From positions 5,769,904 through 5,833,903 of the forward strand of contig JASFXZ010000018.1 in assembly GCA_032209605.1 (NCBI GenBank): a stretch of DNA of 64,000 bases, given 5' to 3'. Origin of the DNA: Mactromeris polynyma (lineage: Eukaryota; Mollusca; Bivalvia; Venerida; Mactridae). This document shows, piece by piece, positions 63,979 through 64,000 of this stretch. Made by a program: the position numbers and the translations under genes. Numbering within the stretch: the stretch's first letter is position 1; each line of letters begins with the position of its first letter. Under the pieces are notes generated by a model that did not search any database, had not been told where the DNA came from, and saw nothing but the letters and a program-made list of their open reading frames with translations.

Positions 63979-64000
63979 TGGAGGTCACATGAAATATTGA

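Noticed and set aside
63719..63988. 89-codon minus-strand frame
   Set aside because: It runs antisense across the SINE and its target duplication.

Overview
The window reads as AT-rich eukaryotic nuclear DNA from an invertebrate, most likely a marine mollusc and probably a bivalve. The evidence is the intron-rich gene structure, several tRNA-derived SINEs whose bodies resemble bivalve SINEs as I remember them, a truncated non-LTR retrotransposon, and many small terminal-inverted-repeat (TIR) elements. The species call is inference from repeat style only; I could not search a database.

The one gene I can support is on the minus strand. It is an LL5/PHLDB1-type gene (pleckstrin homology-like domain family B) of which only the 5' part is here. 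Three exons (60490-60610, 59433-59615, 31087-31209) join in frame, with the two internal junctions both in phase 1, and encode the conserved N-terminal block and the FHA domain. A possible first coding exon (62810-62842) also joins in frame at phase 0. The later proline/serine-rich, coiled-coil and C-terminal PH exons were not found and probably lie beyond the low-coordinate end. Almost the whole window is therefore intron of this gene. Intron 3 (31210-59432, about 28.2 kb) splits the FHA domain. Intron 4 occupies 1-31086 and continues out of the window.

Intron 3 holds four large tandem arrays: a 33-bp unit (34252-37659, about 103 copies), a GAT/AAT microsatellite (38386-38866), a 25-bp unit (40170-44447, about 171 copies, with a 1491-bp higher-order duplication) and a 51-bp unit (47089-48926, 36 copies). 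Intron 4 holds two 24-bp minisatellites (14376-15027 and 28281-28496). Most periods are multiples of three and stop-free, so they create very long open frames on both strands. I regard these as artefacts of repetition, not genes.

The rest is dispersed repeats. There are pogo/Tigger-like TA-flanked elements with CAGT termini (one inserted inside another, and a 988-bp one that abuts the 25-bp array), hAT-like elements with CAGGGG-type ends (one nested in an older repeat), other small inverted-repeat elements, and a SINE with a clear 13-bp target-site duplication at the right edge. A 144-bp minus-strand segment at 44602-44745 looks like a coding exon of unknown origin inside intron 3. No functional tRNA, rRNA, CRISPR, operon or prokaryotic feature was seen. 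Stretches not listed are AT-rich unique-looking DNA in which I see nothing definite.
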